From: Leishmania infantum JPCM5
Lineage: Eukaryota; Euglenozoa; Kinetoplastea; Trypanosomatida; Trypanosomatidae
Assembly: GCF_000002875.2 (NCBI RefSeq)
Contig: NC_009419.2
Span: 26,933 to 90,932, forward strand
Direction of reading: 5' to 3'
Length of the DNA: 64,000 bases
Positions 29,160 to 39,618 of the stretch are shown in pieces. Below the pieces are notes generated by a model. That model made no database searches. It was not told the origin of the DNA and worked only from the letters and a program-made list of their open reading frames with translations. How positions within the stretch are numbered: the first letter of the stretch is position 1; the number at the start of each line of letters is the position of its first letter. The translations under genes and the position numbers were made by a program.

Positions 29160-30266
29160 ATGATGCCCTTGTCGATACACGCGAGGACGTTTGTTCCGTC
29201 GTCGACGACCTACTCGCCGTCTGGAGCTAACGAGCAGACTGTTCATGCCGCTGACTCGAAGGACTGCGTTTGTATCGCCTTCTACGAGAACGGCAAGTGC
29301 CCGTATGGCTCTCACTGCGAGCACGCCCACCGCTTTTCGGAACTGAATACAGAGACCCAAATGAAATTACTCCGGAGCGTGCCAGTGGAGTCCATCCCGG
29401 CGCACTTCTTCGGCGCGTCTCACTCACGGGACGAGATGCTAGCTGCCCTGAATGCCGTGCTACCGAGGACATTGACGGCAGAGTACGGCTGTTTTAGCCC
29501 CATCCACAGGGGCGAGGCGGAGCGTACGGTCTCCACGCGTCGACGCCCCCCGGGAAAGGATCGCCAACTGGTGGTGCCGCACATTGGACCACAATCACCG
29601 ACTCTTAATGCCGCCTCCCTTTCCAGTCGCACTTCTAGCAGCGCCGAGAGTCTTCACGTAGGTGGAAAACACCTGTCCAAGTGTTCGTCATCTCCCACGG
29701 CTGCCGCTTTCGCCGCTGCTGCTGCTCCCACCGCCGCGGACGCTGCGGCCTTTAAGATGCATCTGCCGCTCCGGTGCCGCTACCCGCATCGCTCGATTCC
29801 AGGCACCTACTACGATGTGCTGGCGCTTCCTCGTGACGCCTCGCAGGACGACATCATCGCTAAGTATCGCTCTTGGCAAAAGGACGGCTTCAAGCGCATG
29901 CGTCAGGTGGATCCTGTTGGGGCGGAGGCGGTGGACCGCATGATCGTGGAGGCGCGCAACGTGCTGGGAAACCCCATATTGCGCTCCGACTACGATCAGC
30001 AGCTGCCTTCTGCGCCAATGAAGCAGCAGCCATGGTCAGCCGCCTCGTGCGGCGCCGGCTTGACGAGTACGAGTACGACTCCAAGCAAGCACCACACTCA
30101 AGGACAGTCCTCCACGACGTCTTCTACATCCGAGGTGCACCACAGGTTGGGGGAATCGCACAAACTCCTCGGGCACAGCAGGAGCAACTCCAGCGTATAT
30201 TACGCTGATTATGCGGCGCCTGTGGTGACCATCTCCAGCCTGCACAATGGAGAGAGCATTTGGTAG
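29160..30266 (+). CDS. CCCH zinc-finger protein with a J-like domain
   Basis: A 368-residue protein. A single CCCH finger lies at C38-x8-C47-x5-C53-x3-H57, the spacing used by RNA-binding ZC3H proteins that control mRNA fate in trypanosomatids. A low-complexity Ser/Ala region (about 150-205) follows. Residues 217-285 have the outline of a DnaJ J domain: TYYDVLALPRDASQDDIIAKYR, then a helix and a final RNVLGNPILRSDYDQQL. The HPD tripeptide that activates Hsp70 is missing; the position reads WQKDGFKR. The tail is Ser/Thr-rich. Transcription in these organisms is mostly constitutive, so an mRNA-binding regulator is plausible, but targets are unknown. Two adjacent ATGs (29160, 29163) start it; the open frame extends upstream into UTR-like sequence. 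Confidence 0.75.
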   Translation: MMPLSIHARTFVPSSTTYSPSGANEQTVHAADSKDCVCIAFYENGKCPYGSHCEHAHRFSELNTETQMKLLRSVPVESIPAHFFGASHSRDEMLAALNAVLPRTLTAEYGCFSPIHRGEAERTVSTRRRPPGKDRQLVVPHIGPQSPTLNAASLSSRTSSSAESLHVGGKHLSKCSSSPTAAAFAAAAAPTAADAAAFKMHLPLRCRYPHRSIPGTYYDVLALPRDASQDDIIAKYRSWQKDGFKRMRQVDPVGAEAVDRMIVEARNVLGNPILRSDYDQQLPSAPMKQQPWSAASCGAGLTSTSTTPSKHHTQGQSSTTSSTSEVHHRLGESHKLLGHSRSNSSVYYADYAAPVVTISSLHNGESIW

Positions 30267-31721
30267 TTGCGCGCTCTCTTTCCAGGTAACCGGTGCTTCG
30301 GTATAGATGCCTCCCCCCCACCCCCTGCACGACCCCTTGAGTGCTGAGGGGGCGTGACCGCCACTTCCACGGCGAACGTGCACGGGAGACGAAGGGTGAA
30401 GCACGGATGCGCTGGACGTCTGTGTGGTGGAGCAGAGCGTTGTGCGAAGGTGCATTCACCGAACAGAGTAGTCAGATCCTTGCCAGCTGAGCCGCCGCGT
30501 CATCGATGATGTCTGATCAATGGCGGTCTGGCCTCCAGCGTCTCTTGCTCCGGTCCTGATACGCTTCATTTCGTGTTTAACACACGTCTTTCTAAAGACA
30601 GAATCCCCTGTTACTCGTCTCCCGATTTTTTCTTGTGCTTCTCTTCCCCTTCTTTGTGCGCACATGCGTGCAGTGTATCTAACCGAGTCGTTCTCTCTCA
30701 CGTCGTCTTTGGGGCGTCTTTTTCTTCGCTTCATCTTGATGTTTACTTCCTTTTTCTGTCCGTGACGTGATTTTACATTCTCAGCGTCAACGAAGATTTC
30801 CTTTTTTTTCTTTCAGTGGGTTGTGCGCTGCAACACCTGCTGTATCTCCACAAAGATGCACCAGCATATCGATTGTCTCTTCCGTTCTCATTTTGTGCAC
30901 GGCGCTTTCGCTTTTCGACTTCATTGTACGTCTGCAGACGCGCACACTCGTTTATGCCTTCAGCGCTCCCCTTCCTCGTGCGCGCCTCGTCGTTCCATCC
31001 CTCGTTTGATTTCGCATTTCCTAGAGTATTTACCCATCATTTTTCTATACAGGTACCCATTCCACCAGCTGGTCTTCTCTTCCCTCCTTTTCCACTTTTT
31101 TTTTTTGCTTCTGTTGTTTGTTTTGTTTCGAATTAGATGCACTTCTTTCGTTTCCCTCCCTCGGTCTCAGTCTAGGTCTGCCTTATCCACCGTACCTTTC
31201 ACATCTGTAAACGCGCACGCGCGCCACCTTCACCCTTTTTCCCCCTTCGTACACTACCTCTTTCTTTTCTTGTAGGCGTGCCTCACTCTTGTTCTCGCGG
31301 TGTTCGGGCCACACACCGCAGTTTGTTCACTTGAGCTAAATCTCCTACGAAGGTGAAACACGTCAAAACCGATTAACGAGGGGGTGGGAAAAGAGGGGGC
31401 AACGCAGACATCTTTTGACGCTCCGGGTCTGCGAGGGTCATGCTCTTGCGAAAGAGGCGGGTCATTTGCCTGTGGTCGCGCGGTGCATGGAGAAGACGTC
31501 GAATGGACGGCCTTGAAACTGCACTACGTGGCTGCTGCCATCACCGCTGCTTCCCCCCCCCCTTTTGCCGCTGGCGTCGTCGCCGTCTCCTTTCTCCCCC
31601 TCCCCCTCCGTTGCCGCTTGCTATGTATCTCGACGCCTCCTCTTTTCTTTCCATATCCGTGTGTGCGTGTGTGTTTGTATGCTTACTCCGTTTAGATCTC
31701 TTACTTCTCCTTTGCACTGAT
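30267..31721. other. Long intergenic spacer, pyrimidine-rich
   Basis: 1.45 kb after the zinc-finger gene. Repeated CT-rich blocks (30640-30760, 30795-30815, 31060-31120, 31225-31275, 31550-31620) dominate. Open frames up to 150 codons are Phe/Ser/Leu-rich translations of these tracts and have no domain. It is probably the 3' UTR of the zinc-finger mRNA and the upstream region of eL30. Confidence 0.5.
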
Positions 31722-32244
31722 GACGAGGGACGCATCAGCGTCGTATTTCAGGGCCCGGCACCCGCTCTGTGTGGGAAAGCCATACAGCCCCCTACTTGCT
31801 GACAAATGCGGAACCACTTCTGGTGGTGGCAGGGTGGAGCGCCTACGACGGAGGGGGGGTCAGCGCGATGCATTGCCACAGATGTCGGCGGCCAGGCCCT
31901 GGACGGCGTTGCGCCGCAGCGACCTGCAATCGTGCACACGTTAGTGTCACCCGTATGATTAGGCAGAATGCCAAGGTGACTGGAACCTGCACTACCCGGG
32001 CCCCCACGCTGCCCACTGGAGTGGGGAGCCTGAGCCGCCCCGAGGGACGCACCAGGTGGGCGACTGGCATAGTGGGGGAGCGGCTGTGAGGCGACCTGCG
32101 AAGCTGGTGTGGGCAGGGCTTAAGGCGGGGAGGCCGTGCTCTTCGACGACTGAGTCGGCGCGTTGCTGAAACGTTGGTGTCTGGCGCTGCTTCGCACGAC
32201 TGGATGGGACCGTGAGAGGCCGGGGAGGGGTCGAGCCCGACTCA
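31722..32244 (+). mobile_element. SIDER2-like retroposon, copy 2
   Basis: Plus-oriented partner of the element in the strand-switch region. Bases 31769-32244 are, by eye, identical to the complement of 14205-14680 except one base near 31771, without indels. Bases 31722-31768 are only loosely similar to the corresponding end of copy 1, although both keep a GATGACGAGGGAC-type start and a GGCACCCGCTCT-type block. The element lies between the zinc-finger gene and eL30 on the transcribed strand, so it may be part of a 3' UTR, where SIDER2 elements are reported to lower mRNA stability. No open reading frame in it is coding; its frames are shared with copy 1 because the DNA is the same. Confidence 0.72.
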
Positions 32245-33200
32245 CGCGCTATGGCAGTGTAGACCTGTTTCAAATGCGAAAAAACCTCTTTCTCCGTCTC
32301 CGCTGAATGACAGCTGTGCGCAATGCAGAAGTACGAGCGGCGTTTTGTACGCTTCCGCCGACTTCTCTGCCGTCATCTCTTTTCCGCTTCTTTTTTTTTC
32401 CGTCCTCTTCGGTCGCGACGCGCGAATCTCCTCGACCCTCTTCTATTAGCAGTTGTAAAGATGTGGCATGGACGCATGTTTTGGTGTATTGATTCAGGGT
32501 TCTTGTACTACACATTGGATTTGCTTTTGGCGTAGCGCGACTGCGCGTTCGTACCCCCGTGTGCTCTTGTGTGGGGACGTGCATCCGTCCGTGTGGTCGG
32601 TCTGCCGGCATGCACGTACTCTTCTTCCGCCGCTCTTGCTTTCTTTTGTTTGCTCGCTTCTCCACTGTTGCGCGTCGTTCTCGCGCGCGGACCGGAGGCG
32701 AGTTACGCAGCCCAGGCAGAGACCCGCATGCCACGAAAGCAGCACTCCCACCAAATGTAAAAAAAAAATAATGCACCAGGGTGCCCCCTCTCCCCCGCCA
32801 TACTCCGATGCTGTCGCGCATGACGCTCTTTACGTAGGTGGTTGCCGCACCTGGCGTGAACGTGCTCTCCCACTTCATGAGAACAAAGAAAAACTAGCAG
32901 AATACGTTTTTTTTTTCGCTCGCACATCACCAGCGCGTTACCGTCTAGTCGCCGAACTCACGCTCTCTCCAATCACGGAACAACATGCTGGCTGTATCAC
33001 ACCGTATGTGCTCACTATCCGTCAACAACACGTCCCCCTTCTCCATCTTGTATTCCATTGTTCATCCTTTTCCGGCACAAATTTGCGTTGTGCCCTCCCT
33101 CACCGCTCTCATCCCCACCACCTTGAACACTTCTTCCCCCCCTCAAATGCACCCGTGCCACAGAGAAGTAGTTCCTTCAGCATCTTTCCGTCTCACAAAA
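32245..33200. other. Spacer and 5' UTR region of eL30
   Basis: Contains T-rich tracts at 32389-32402 and 32909-32918, an A10 run at 32759-32768, and CT-rich sequence at 33036-33075 and 33125-33145. AG dinucleotides after the last tract, at about 33162 and 33179, are good trans-splice acceptors 20-40 bases before the eL30 ATG. No gene seen. Confidence 0.5.
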
Positions 33201-33515
33201 ATGGCCAAGAAGACGAAGTCTAAGGTGGACACGATCAACGCCAAGCTCCAGCTGGTGATGAAGTCCGGTAAGTACGTGCTCGGCACGCAGCAGGCGCTGA
33301 CGACCCTCCGCCAGGGCCGCAGCAAGCTGATTGTGATCTCCAACAACTGCCCGCCGATCCGCCGCGCCGAGGTGGAGTACTACTGCACCCTCAGCAAGAC
33401 CCCCATCCACCACTACTCTGGCAACAACCTGGACCTCGGTACGGCGTGCGGCAAGCACTTCCGCACGTGCGTCCTGTCCGTGACAAATGTTGGGGACTCT
33501 GACATCGCTGCTTAA
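33201..33515 (+). CDS. RPL30: 60S ribosomal protein eL30 (L30e)
   Basis: Large-subunit ribosomal protein of 104 residues, family length. It opens [18 protein letters not shown], then the L30e core [54 protein letters not shown] and [19 protein letters not shown], a close match to eukaryotic eL30. It binds rRNA and lies near the subunit interface; in yeast it also regulates its own transcript. The frame is open to 32985, but ATG 33201 in AAAATGG context is the true start. Codon use is strongly biased to C- and G-ending codons, as for a highly expressed gene. Confidence 0.96.
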   Translation: MAKKTKSKVDTINAKLQLVMKSGKYVLGTQQALTTLRQGRSKLIVISNNCPPIRRAEVEYYCTLSKTPIHHYSGNNLDLGTACGKHFRTCVLSVTNVGDSDIAA

Positions 33516-34343
33516 AGGAAGGATAATGTGAACGGACAGCTTCTCTGTTCTTTTTCGTTTTAATTTGCGATTGTTTCCCGAAGAAGAAAAGCAACAATAC
33601 CGAAAAGGGACGGAAAAATGTGCGCTTGACAGAATGGCATGTGCGAAGTTGGCGGCAGCGCACGTGCACACCTGGTGATGGCAGCAGCGGCGACAGTATG
33701 CACGCATGCGCACACCTGGCAACGCCAGGGACGGAAAGGGAAGAGGATAGAGAGGGTCAAGTGTCGGAGGAGGACAAGCACAGAAGGGGAGGGGCGAGGT
33801 CGTGACGGCGCGCGTGCTTGTTTTGCTCCGACCTCTCTCTCCCTGTGTGTTCCCACCCTCTCTCTTGATGCTTATCTGCGCGTGTTTTGCATAGGCACAC
33901 ACGCGACCCGCGCTGTTGCTGTCCGCTGCCGTCATGCCACCTCCCGCATTTCCTCTCCTCTGCACCCGTAGTGCTCGACAATCGCAGTAACAAAAAAGCG
34001 TGCGCTTCTTTTACATGCTTCATGTCCGACCCCTCTCCGTGGTGCGTTCACACTTCAGCGCGACCTCTTGCTCCTCCCCCACCCCCGCCCTTGCCTGATC
34101 TGCCAGAGTCGGCAGTACACCACCCTCTCGCTCTCGTCCTCCCTTGCTGCTCAATATCCACGCTGAGACACACACCCACGCAGACGCACCAAAAGCCAAG
34201 AAGGGGAGAGGGTGGGTGAAAGTGGGCGGAGGAAACCTCTTGCCGCGGTGTGCATCCGTCTGTCTGTCTGCTCCTTGCCTCTCTCGACGATTGGTGCTCG
34301 TTTGCTCTCTTAGTGCATATTCGATGCTTTACATATTTTCTAA
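33516..34343. other. Intergenic spacer after eL30
   Basis: 828 bases of UTR. CT-rich tracts lie at 33829-33870 and 34070-34095. A pyrimidine-rich stretch at 34254-34300, followed by TTTCTAAATGAG at the next start codon, leads into the next gene. Open frames antisense to transcription have no domain. Nothing else seen. Confidence 0.5.
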
Positions 34344-36400
34344 ATGAGCACCTCAACTCGTCGCATCAGCGTCACCTCGGAGCAGCTGCAGAGCGACGCT
34401 CTTCGCGCCCAGCTCTTCAGTGCGTGCTGCGCGTACGGCGTTGTGGAGTGGGCGCAGTACCAGGAGGACCCGAACTACAACACCACCACAGTGCACATTC
34501 AGTTCCAGAAGCTGTCCAGCGCCGACCGTCTCCGCAGCGACGTGCAGCAGCGAGGGCGCCTTTGGCAGATCGAGAGCGAACCGGCGGCGCTGTGCGTGGG
34601 TACGGATGTTCTACTGAGCGCTGCGGAGGTGCTGCGCCTTGGCCGTCTCACCGCTGCACTGCCCGGCTTTGCATGCACGGCACTTATAGGCGTCACTGTA
34701 AGCAACACAAGCACCGCGGCAACGGCGAAGCAGACGCCGTCGCTGCCTACATTTGAGGAGAAGAGCTTTCTGCTGCACGGCCGCAGCACCGCATCGCGCA
34801 CCACCCCCGCTTCTTCCAAGGTCACAGCCGAGCAGGAGGCTGCCCTATGGTCTGGGTTCGAACAAGAATCCTCTGAGGTGCGCCACAGCTGCCTCGGCCC
34901 GTACTGCGCAGTGCTTCATTTTGGCTCCCCGCGCGATGCCAATGAGTTTCTCTGCCAGCACCAACTCATTTTGGCGGAGCAGCACAGCGTGTACGCCATT
35001 CACGTTGGCACCGCACCCGGCTGCGCATTAGCGGTCGCGCTGCCAAAAATGTTGGCACGGCACGCGCTTGCCGACTGTGCCGTCGATGGGCGCGTGGTGC
35101 GCGGCTACGTGGTGGCCATGCACTCTAGCACGTACTGCGTGGTGGATGCTGGCCTCTATCCATCCGCTGATCAGGCAAGCATCACCACGCTAGTTCACAC
35201 GCACACCAACTTCTTAAGCGTATCACTAGGGGACGAGGTGCAGGTGCAGCTGTCCGCCAGTGGGGGGCTGACAATGGCTGAGAAAGGGATGGTCGGGGGC
35301 AAGCTGCTGCGCGTCACCAGCGCCTCTGCTTTTTCAACTCGCCGCTCCGTTACCAAGGCGCAGCTACCCAATACTGCTGCTCGCACCCTTCGCACCTCCA
35401 ACCTAGCGCATGGCTTAGTTGGCGCTGCTTCATCGCCGCACCAGCCGCAGGCGAGACCTGCCAGTGGAGGCAGGGCAACGGATGTGGCGGGGGCGGTAAG
35501 GCGCGGCACGCTCAACAACAAGCCAAACGCGACAGTCACCGGTGGTGGTAATGGTGGTGCAGTTACATCCAAGCCTGCAGGCGGAGCTGCTGCCAAGGCA
35601 CTTGCCAGCAAGCTTTTCAGGAGTATTCAGCAGAAGAGAAGTAGCGGCGGAGACAGTGAGGGCAACTCCGCGGAACGCATCTGCGCCTACCCAGCCGGCC
35701 TAGGCGCGTACGCGCGGCTGCTGGTGCGCGTAGAGCGGATCGAAGAGGATGGCCTGCACGCCCGCTGCGTCGACGACGCCGAAAACTGCGGCTACGCCGG
35801 GCCCGTTTTCATCCCTGCCGCGTTTGTGCCGGCTGACACCAGCAGCACCGGTCAGGGATGGCGGACGTTTGCGGTTGTAGGGGAGCGCATGCATGTGGCG
35901 CTGCTTTACATGGTGGCCGTGGGTGGCAGCGCCGCAACCATGCGTGGCGTTGCCTCCAAAAAGGAGGCGGATCTTCGCCACGCGGCAGCAGCCGCGGTGA
36001 GGGTCACGCCAGGAGACGTGGAGGGCGCCTCGGTTACGGCGGGGACGACAGTAATGGCAATGACCATGCTGAAGCTTTCTGCCGGCGATCTCGGTGTCCC
36101 GGCGGCCGACCACACATCCCCATACTTCCCCGCCTTTCTTCTCTACCCAGGGCTGCACGCGCCAGCGTCGCTGCGCCAAACGGTGCTTCTGCTGCCCTTG
36201 TCCGACCTGGGCTCGCTGGACCCCGCAACCCTCTCCACCTTGCCGGCGTCTCTCATTGTGTCAGAGGTGGTGAACGACGTGATGCGTGGGCAGTACGCCG
36301 TGGTAGTACCATGCGCAGTCTACGCCGCGCGCCAAGCTCAGCGCGCGGCCGCACAAGAGCAGCGCAAGACGGCTGAGGTGGACGAGGTGAAGCGCCGATG
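34344..36400 (+). CDS. Hypothetical protein, 3' end lost in an assembly gap
   Basis: At least 685 residues are readable before the Ns at 36401. I do not recognise the family. The first 80 residues (RRISVTSEQLQSD... TTTVHIQFQKLSSADRL) look like a weak RRM-type fold. Residues about 240-320 contain DGRVVRGYVVAMHSSTYCVV and LGDEVQVQLS, the spacing of an S1-like OB fold, and a second similar block lies at about 450-530. A Gly/Ala/Ser-rich linker (about 360-430) separates them. Together this suggests a nucleic-acid-binding protein, but this is speculative. Reading on through 100 Ns would give a stop at 36635, but gap length is unknown and that tail looks like UTR, so the true C-terminus is not in the window. 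Confidence 0.6.
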
Positions 36401-36500
36401 NNNNNNNNNNNNNNNNNNNNNNNNNNNNNNNNNNNNNNNNNNNNNNNNNNNNNNNNNNNNNNNNNNNNNNNNNNNNNNNNNNNNNNNNNNNNNNNNNNNN
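36401..36500. other. Assembly gap (100 N)
   Basis: Exactly 100 Ns, the usual placeholder for a gap of unknown size. It removes the 3' end of the preceding gene and most of the spacer before the ArfGAP gene. Confidence 0.99.
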
Positions 36501-36641
36501 TTCTTTCAGAATGACCAGAAGCCTCGGCAATCAACGCCCCGATACGCTAGCCGCCGCTACGTGCGCGTTGCGCTATCCACGATTGTGGGTTGCCTCCTCT
36601 GCCCCACGTGGACTCTGCAATCTTGCGCGAGCTGAGCGTGA

Positions 36642-38522
36642 ATGGATGAGGCGACCCTCAACACGCTGCTCCTCAGTGGTGAATGCGATGTTCAGTGGGG
36701 CTCGCGAGGCACGCTGACGGTCCGCCGCACTGTTGAGCTGCACTCCAACAACATCCTTTACTGCTTCGAGGAGCCGAAGAACTCGATGGCGAAGCACATT
36801 AGGGAAAAGGTGTACGTGGAGGGTTGCCACGTTGTCGACGGTGGCGCCTACAACGACGCAGGCGAGCGACTGCTTCTGTTTTTGGCTAACCATGACTACT
36901 CCGAGAAGGTCGATCTGCTCGGCAACCACCAAGCCTACATATTCGCTGCAGAGCAGACGACTCACAATGCGCCACTGGGACAGGCTACACAACGTGCATC
37001 GATGTCGACGCTGCCGAACGCCAACTACATGGTGCAGCTTTTTCTCTGCGATAAAATGGTCAAGTGGCGCCTGCTACAGGCGATTCAGAGAGCCTCAAAG
37101 GAGTATCTGCAGCTGTTTCCGGACACGGACACAGCACTCGCACTGTCCGCGGCGCGAACGGTGGGCGACGGCTGCATAAACGCAGGACGGCCGACGGTAG
37201 CGGGGCCGCCGGCCTCCGGTGTACCGAACCCCTTCGAGTCGAAGGTACTGGCCCGGCCCTCCGCCAACCCTTACCACTCACGCACGGAGTCCGGCATCAG
37301 CGTCTTGTCCGATCACGAGGTGCTGCAGCTGTCGGACGTGCTACGCGAGTACGAGGCACTCCAGGAAAGCAAAAGAAGGTTAGGTGCCGTGATGACCTCA
37401 TCTCCGCCGCAGCCGAAGGGAGAGGAGGAGGGCGTGCGCAAATCCACATCGGATGACCAGGGCTTGGAGGCGGCGGCGTGCGTGGCGGGAAATGCAGCGG
37501 AATTAGCCGTGACACTGTCTGAGTTGCAGTCTAGAGCACCAGCACGCCTCCAGCACTCTCCTCTCTACGAGAGGTGCATCAAGAGCAAACCAGCCAACAA
37601 GATCTGTGCGGACTGCGGCGAGCCTTTCCCGTCATGGTGCATCCTGCAGCCGTTTGGCGCCTTTGTGTGCATCCAGTGCATCGGCGTGCATCGAAAGCTG
37701 TGGTCGAACAAGTGCCGTAGCGCAGAGCTCGACCGGTGGCCAGACAGCGACATCGAGTTCATGAAGGCGCGTGGCAACGACGTCGTGAACGACGAGTTGG
37801 AGTACTACGTGGCTCTTCCGAGTGACAGTGTTGAGTTTGCGTTGCACGCACAGCCGGTCGTGAAGCCCGTGCTGTCGTTTTCCTCCGCTGAGGTGCGTGA
37901 GTCGTTCCTTCGGTGGAAGTACGAAGAGCTGTTCTTTACACGGAGGCGGCACCCGACTGCGACAAGGCCGCTGCCGCCGCTCCCAGACCCGGCTGGGCTC
38001 GAACGCTCTCGCCTTGCTACCACCACTGCCACTTCAGAGGCGGAGGGCTACGCCAGCGCCGTCTCTTTTGGCGCCGCCGCACGACTTCAGCAGCAGCCAT
38101 TCTTTCTTGACCAGGGCCCTCCACGATATGCGGGGCTGCTGGACATTGTTGTTAAAGAGCTGGTGGGACCGGAGTCGATTAAGGGCGCAGTATGCGTGCT
38201 GACAAACGGCTTTCAAACTCTCCGCACTCAGGAAAGCCGCCAGCTGCTGCATATGCGACACTCCACCGCGTGGGATGAGCACCTGCAGGTTGGCATAGAG
38301 GGGGCAGGACAGAAGCCGCTCTACTGCACCGTGTATCGCGGGAGAGGGGAACTGCTGGCCGCTGCAGAGATGTGGATGAAAGGGGACGTTTTCCAGCCAG
38401 GCACCAGCTGCATGTTCGCCTTGAAGCTGGTCTGGAGTCAGCTCCACAAGAAGCCCAGCCAGCGTACGCCGGGAGAGTCGTGGACGATTACGTTCTTGAC
38501 CTCGTACCAACGGCTGGCGTGA
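36642..38522 (+). CDS. ArfGAP domain protein with PH-like N-terminus and C2-like C-terminus
   Basis: GTPase-activating protein for ARF GTPases, 626 residues. The ArfGAP zinc finger is at residues 322-351: C322-x2-C325-x17-C343-x2-C346, followed by the catalytic arginine R351 (IGVHRKLWS), and then RWPDSDIEFMKARGNDVVN, typical of the domain. The first 110 residues (VQWGSRGTLTVRRTVELH... YIFAAEQTTHNA) have a PH-like pattern, and residues about 495-600 (YAGLLDIVVKELVGPESI... TVYRGRGEL) resemble a C2-type membrane domain; both are weaker assignments. A Pro/Ser-rich linker lies between PH-like and ArfGAP parts. It would act in vesicle budding on Golgi or endosomes. Just after the N gap, TTCTTTCAG at 36501-36509 is a possible splice acceptor for this mRNA. 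Confidence 0.85.
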   Translation: MDEATLNTLLLSGECDVQWGSRGTLTVRRTVELHSNNILYCFEEPKNSMAKHIREKVYVEGCHVVDGGAYNDAGERLLLFLANHDYSEKVDLLGNHQAYIFAAEQTTHNAPLGQATQRASMSTLPNANYMVQLFLCDKMVKWRLLQAIQRASKEYLQLFPDTDTALALSAARTVGDGCINAGRPTVAGPPASGVPNPFESKVLARPSANPYHSRTESGISVLSDHEVLQLSDVLREYEALQESKRRLGAVMTSSPPQPKGEEEGVRKSTSDDQGLEAAACVAGNAAELAVTLSELQSRAPARLQHSPLYERCIKSKPANKICADCGEPFPSWCILQPFGAFVCIQCIGVHRKLWSNKCRSAELDRWPDSDIEFMKARGNDVVNDELEYYVALPSDSVEFALHAQPVVKPVLSFSSAEVRESFLRWKYEELFFTRRRHPTATRPLPPLPDPAGLERSRLATTTATSEAEGYASAVSFGAAARLQQQPFFLDQGPPRYAGLLDIVVKELVGPESIKGAVCVLTNGFQTLRTQESRQLLHMRHSTAWDEHLQVGIEGAGQKPLYCTVYRGRGELLAAAEMWMKGDVFQPGTSCMFALKLVWSQLHKKPSQRTPGESWTITFLTSYQRLA

Positions 38523-39323
38523 ATCTCGAAGTGACGTCGTTCTCTCCCCCTCCCCTCGCCATTTCTCTGCTGTCGCCGTGAGCCTCCGTCGCACACGCAC
38601 ACTCTGCCCTCCCAACTTTCCATCACCCACACACACGCTGCTGTGTACATGATATGGGCTCAAAAGGAGAAAGACGCTAAAGCTGAATCAACAGCAGTCG
38701 CACATCAGCCATCCCTTTCCTCAATGACGGCCGCCGCTACACAGCGGGGCTACGGGGGGGGGCGTTGTGGTGGTATGTGTCACGCTACCCAACTCTCTTC
38801 CTCCTCTGGCTGCTCTTCTCATCTCCCGCTCAGTTTCCAGAGGGGGTGAGAGAACACCGCATGTGTGCGTATGCCCTGTGTCTCTAGTGCTTCGCATGCT
38901 TTATTGTGTCCCTCTCACCTTCTTGTGCCCTCTTCTTTACGCCACCGCATCGTCTGCGATCATCGCCCTGCACCAACGGCGGCCCCGTGATTCCTCATGC
39001 ACACCCTTCCTTACCACCCCGTCCGTCCGTCCTCGTCTCTGAGGTGTCTATGGACAACCCATCCTCTTTCAAAGCGATTTCTACATTTGCTAGGTTAAAT
39101 TACAAAAGGGTACACCAACACCAACACCGACCCACCGCCCCACCCATGCACAAACGCGGCGCTGTCGCCTCCTCACCTGCCCTCTCTCTCCTCTCTTTTT
39201 AAGCGTATTCTCGTCGACTGTTACTTCATTCGCGTGCGGCAACTCCTCTTCTGTTTTAGCTGTCTGCTCACTCCGCTGTTGCACCGCGCCCGCTCTCGAG
39301 CCACTGTCTTTCCGCTTCATCCG

Positions 39324-39359
<36 letters not shown>

Positions 39360-39384
39360 CATCTGCAAGGGGCACAGGCGCAAG
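38523..39384. other. Intergenic spacer
   Basis: 862 bases between the ArfGAP gene and the small membrane protein. CT-rich stretches lie at 38541-38570 and 39178-39200. A CA microsatellite ends it (separate entry). No gene found. Confidence 0.5.
39325..39357 (+). repeat. CA dinucleotide microsatellite
   Basis: Sixteen CA units directly before the likely 5' UTR of the 77-residue membrane protein. A candidate acceptor AG lies about 12 bases after it, and the ATG 28 bases after it. Length is likely to vary between strains. Confidence 0.9.
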
Positions 39385-39618
39385 ATGCTCCTCACCTATC
39401 AGTTTGCCCCCATCTGGGCTATGCTGGTTTCCATCGTGACCTTCCTTGTCTTGCGTCACAACGACCCTGTAGACCTGAACGAGTACAAGGAAAAGGCGCA
39501 CGGCATTCCACCGGTGGCTTGCTGCTCGGCAATTGCGATCCCCCTCGTTGTTCTCTTCGTCTACAACGCGGCACTAAGGATGGGACCGCAGCCGTCGTGC
39601 AGCGGCACGAAAAAGTAA
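39385..39618 (+). CDS. Small two-helix membrane protein, unknown function
   Basis: A 77-residue protein. It has an N-terminal hydrophobic segment (residues 5-24, YQFAPIWAMLVSIVTFLVL), a polar loop (RHNDPVDLNEYKEKAHG), a second hydrophobic segment (residues 43-62, VACCSAIAIPLVVLFVYNA) and a short polar tail. Codons are C/G-ending as in expressed Leishmania genes, and the ATG is preceded by a pyrimidine/CA tract and AG. I do not recognise a family; small subunits of membrane complexes look like this. The call rests on codon use, position and membrane pattern. Confidence 0.55.
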   Translation: MLLTYQFAPIWAMLVSIVTFLVLRHNDPVDLNEYKEKAHGIPPVACCSAIAIPLVVLFVYNAALRMGPQPSCSGTKK

